NCBI GenBank assembly: GCA_029983675.1
Contig: JASBYY010000001.1
Span: 62,001 to 126,000, forward strand
Length of the DNA stretch: 64,000 nucleotides
Source: Bacteroidales bacterium
Lineage (GTDB): Bacteria > Bacteroidota > Bacteroidia > Bacteroidales > F082
Reading direction: 5' to 3'
Shown: positions 62,311 through 64,000 of the stretch, in pieces
Layout: every line of letters begins with the position of its first letter
How positions within the stretch are numbered: position 1 is the stretch's first letter
Notes under the pieces: generated by a model
What the model saw: only the letters and a program-made list of their open reading frames with translations
Told to the model about the DNA's origin: nothing
The model's database searches: none
Translations under genes and position numbers: made by a program

Positions 62311-63450
62311 ATGAAAAAGAAAGTTTTATTAGCAGTTGTGGCGGTCGCGTTGCTATTTTCCGTCACCTCGTGCAGGAAAGAAGAAAAAAAAGCAAACGTC
62401 ATTGTCAAAGCGATTACTGAAAACACAGAAGTTGACTTTACGGCATTTGACATTTCGGTCAATAATTTACGGACATTGACCAAAATTGATGCGAAATTAG
62501 ACAACAATGGTGAGTATCGGGGACAGATCGATGCAGGCACTTATACGATTACAATTAGTTGGCGTGACGGTAATGCCTCGTTGTTTGGTTCCAAAGAGAG
62601 CCTGTCAATTGTTGAAGATGCAGTGATCGAGATCCCTTTGACTTTTTCCATTGGAAAGCCTGACGGATTGATTTTCAAGGAGATATTTCATAATGGAGAG
62701 ACCAACAACGGGCAAATGATGCATCCCGACCAGTATTTTGTTCTTGTCAACAATGGAACATCGACCGTTTATGCCGACGGCGTGTGTTTTGCCATTGCCC
62801 GTCATCCTAATTTTGCCGAGTCCGATGACTTTACGAACTATTTGCCTGATGCCGTCATAGCAGGCTTGGTGTATGCCATACCCGGCAGCGGAACGACCTA
62901 TCCCGTGGCTCCGGGCGAGGAAATTGTAATTGCGCGAACCGCCATCAACCATCATGCTTCCTATGAAAATGCCGTTGACTTATCCGGAGCACATTTCGAG
63001 GCTTTCGATCCGACCGCCCCTGACGATGTCGATAATCCCAATGTGCCCAACCTCATCGCTTACTATTCGATGTTCGGACAGTTTATGATGCACCCACGCG
63101 GCTATCTGCCTCCCTTTATTTTTAAAGTGGAAGGTAACGACATCCAACAGTTTCTTGAAGATAACAAAGTGCAATTTGTCGATTCTGAAGGAGAGGTTGA
63201 ATATGCTTACAAAATCAACACCGATCTTATTTTGGATGGTATCGAAACGGGCAACCAGGGACAGCTTGCCGTGAAAGCATTGCCGAACAGTGTGGACAAA
63301 GGTACGGTGCAGGTAACGGGTTGCCATCGTCAGATGCTGGTCGTGCGCAAGTTTACCGAAGAGAATGGGCGGAGACATTATATCGATACCGACGATTCGT
63401 CGGCCGACTGTGAAATACAAATCGGTGCAAACTCGTATCCGCGTCCCTAA
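62311..63450 (+). CDS. DUF4876 lipoprotein
   Basis: The 379-residue predicted lipoprotein has a signal ending FSVTSC (Cys ~21) followed by RKEEKK. The mature protein has an N-terminal beta-sandwich-like part (ANVIVKAI...YTITISWRDG). The DUF4876 region follows (IFKEIFHNGETNNGQMMHPDQYFVLVNNG, PGEEIVIARTAINH). DUF4876 proteins are typically encoded beside a TonB-dependent receptor, as here, suggesting a surface uptake pair; the ligand is unknown. Confidence 0.8.
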   Translation: MKKKVLLAVVAVALLFSVTSCRKEEKKANVIVKAITENTEVDFTAFDISVNNLRTLTKIDAKLDNNGEYRGQIDAGTYTITISWRDGNASLFGSKESLSIVEDAVIEIPLTFSIGKPDGLIFKEIFHNGETNNGQMMHPDQYFVLVNNGTSTVYADGVCFAIARHPNFAESDDFTNYLPDAVIAGLVYAIPGSGTTYPVAPGEEIVIARTAINHHASYENAVDLSGAHFEAFDPTAPDDVDNPNVPNLIAYYSMFGQFMMHPRGYLPPFIFKVEGNDIQQFLEDNKVQFVDSEGEVEYAYKINTDLILDGIETGNQGQLAVKALPNSVDKGTVQVTGCHRQMLVVRKFTEENGRRHYIDTDDSSADCEIQIGANSYPRP

Positions 63451-63532
63451 CGATAAGAGCGGCTTTTTAGATGCTTTTTGATGTGATAAGAAGCCCCTTG
63501 ATTTTTTAGAAAACTACTATTTTATTTCAATC

Positions 63533-63566
63533 TCGGCTTGGCAGGTGCAAACACCCGCCCAGCCGA
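63533..63566 (+). promoter_or_regulatory. Hairpin just upstream of the TonB receptor start
   Basis: TCGGCTTGGCAGGTG (63533-63547) pairs with CACCCGCCCAGCCGA (63552-63566) with two mismatches and a 4-base loop. It ends 16 bases before ATG 63582 and could control receptor translation or set the ratio to the lipoprotein; no T-run follows. Confidence 0.45.
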
Positions 63567-63581
63567 AACAATTCCGTTACA

Positions 63582-64000
63582 ATGCAACATAAGTGTAAGG
63601 CGGTGCTTCTGGTTTGGATGTTGGCATTTTTGTGTATGGCCACAGCTGTTCATGCCGGCGTAAAAGTGAAGCCTGACGAACGATATGTCATCAGGGGAAG
63701 AGTGTCTGATGATCATAATGACAGCGGATTGGCCTTTGCTGTTTTGTTAGAAGAAAATAGCGGTATCGGTATTGTGTGTGATGTCAACGGGAATTTTACC
63801 ATGCCCCCCATACATGCCGGCAAAGTCTCTGTTAAAGCAAGCTATTTGGGATATGCCGGCAAAACGGTGGCTTTTTTCCTTAACAGCGACACCACGCTGA
63901 TGATCAAAATGTCGGCCCAAAGTTTTAGGCTGAATGAAATCAATGTGGTGGCCAAATACGCACCTCAAAACAAAGGTAATGCCGTGATTGACCAGGCCGC
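63582..64000 (+). CDS. TonB-dependent receptor, N-terminal part (runs off the window)
   Basis: The ATG at 63582 opens a frame that continues to the window edge (139 codons visible). A signal peptide (residues ~7-24, ending ATAVHA) is followed by a carboxypeptidase-regulatory-like domain (YVIRGRVSDDHNDSG, VNGNFTMPPIHAGKVSVKAS, FRLNEINVVAKY). The start of the plug domain follows. This is the normal N terminus of an outer-membrane TonB-dependent transporter in Bacteroidota. It pairs with the DUF4876 lipoprotein 131 bases upstream. Confidence 0.8.
   Translation, partial: MQHKCKAVLLVWMLAFLCMATAVHAGVKVKPDERYVIRGRVSDDHNDSGLAFAVLLEENSGIGIVCDVNGNFTMPPIHAGKVSVKASYLGYAGKTVAFFLNSDTTLMIKMSAQSFRLNEINVVAKYAPQNKGNAVIDQA

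Noticed and set aside
1..64000. tRNA, rRNA and classical riboswitch genes
   Set aside because: Read for tRNA-like T-loops, rRNA segments and cobalamin/TPP-type motifs by eye and saw none; a covariance search could still find one.

Overview
The window looks like a chromosomal segment of an uncultured member of the Bacteroidales (phylum Bacteroidota). The evidence is the repeated Bacteroidota-type -7 promoter box (TAnnTTTG) in front of many genes, a type IX secretion sorting tail, a SusC-like TonB receptor start with a DUF4876 partner, DUF4143 ATPases, a rSAM/lipoprotein pair, and the gene order DUF1599 / DoxX-like / tpiA. No rRNA, tRNA or CRISPR array was seen. Functional calls rest on motif recognition by eye; no database search was run.

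Layout. 1-2.7 kb is an accessory patch with two cassette-like units (shared 44-bp promoter module, one gene, a terminal stem-loop): a frameshifted FkbM methyltransferase and a small secreted protein. 3.0-6.2 kb holds pabB-pabC (p-aminobenzoate for folate), an LCM-type methyltransferase and a DUF2023 gene. 6.3-8.3 kb has the C-terminal remnant of pyruvate formate-lyase followed by an intact pflA. 9.1-11.2 kb has an acetyl-CoA acetyltransferase and a membrane protein. 11.3-16.4 kb is a graveyard: an M16 peptidase remnant abutting ABC exporter and HlyD remnants, a DUF4143 ATPase, a transposase chimera, stem-loop repeats and a MITE-like element.

16.4-24.6 kb is a conserved block: lipoprotein, beta-barrel, BatA-like von Willebrand protein, topoisomerase IV subunit A (parC), lipoprotein, and diadenylate cyclase (c-di-AMP). 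25-28 kb is a second accessory patch with a truncated von Willebrand gene, an IS1634-like transposase tail and a second DUF4143 ATPase. 28.2-39.7 kb is core again: folP, a DUF1599/DoxX-like/permease run, tpiA-prmA, a 1508-residue secreted protein, and dnaN. 39.8-51.2 kb, mostly on the minus strand, carries pckA, a thioredoxin-like lipoprotein, a DUF4476 protein, a small beta-barrel, an M28 peptidase/glutaminyl cyclase, a rhomboid gene with an in-frame stop, and a 1752-residue type IX cargo protein. 51.4-64 kb holds the rSAM/lipoprotein pair with aroK, rlmD, an MmcQ/YjbR gene with NAD(P)HX repair, a prolyl oligopeptidase, parE, an HD-domain gene with a decayed partial copy, and a DUF4876 lipoprotein with the start of a TonB-dependent receptor.

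The strongest undescribed signal is at the two DUF4143 ATPase genes. Each has its own short palindrome repeated three times at 32-34 bp spacing, starting just upstream of the promoter. The palindrome sequences differ but the geometry is the same. Other leads are the two cassette-like units, the MITE-like element nested in another repeat family and also forming the 3' end of a gene, a 19-bp perfect inverted repeat around a rhomboid promoter, and apparent leaderless transcripts.
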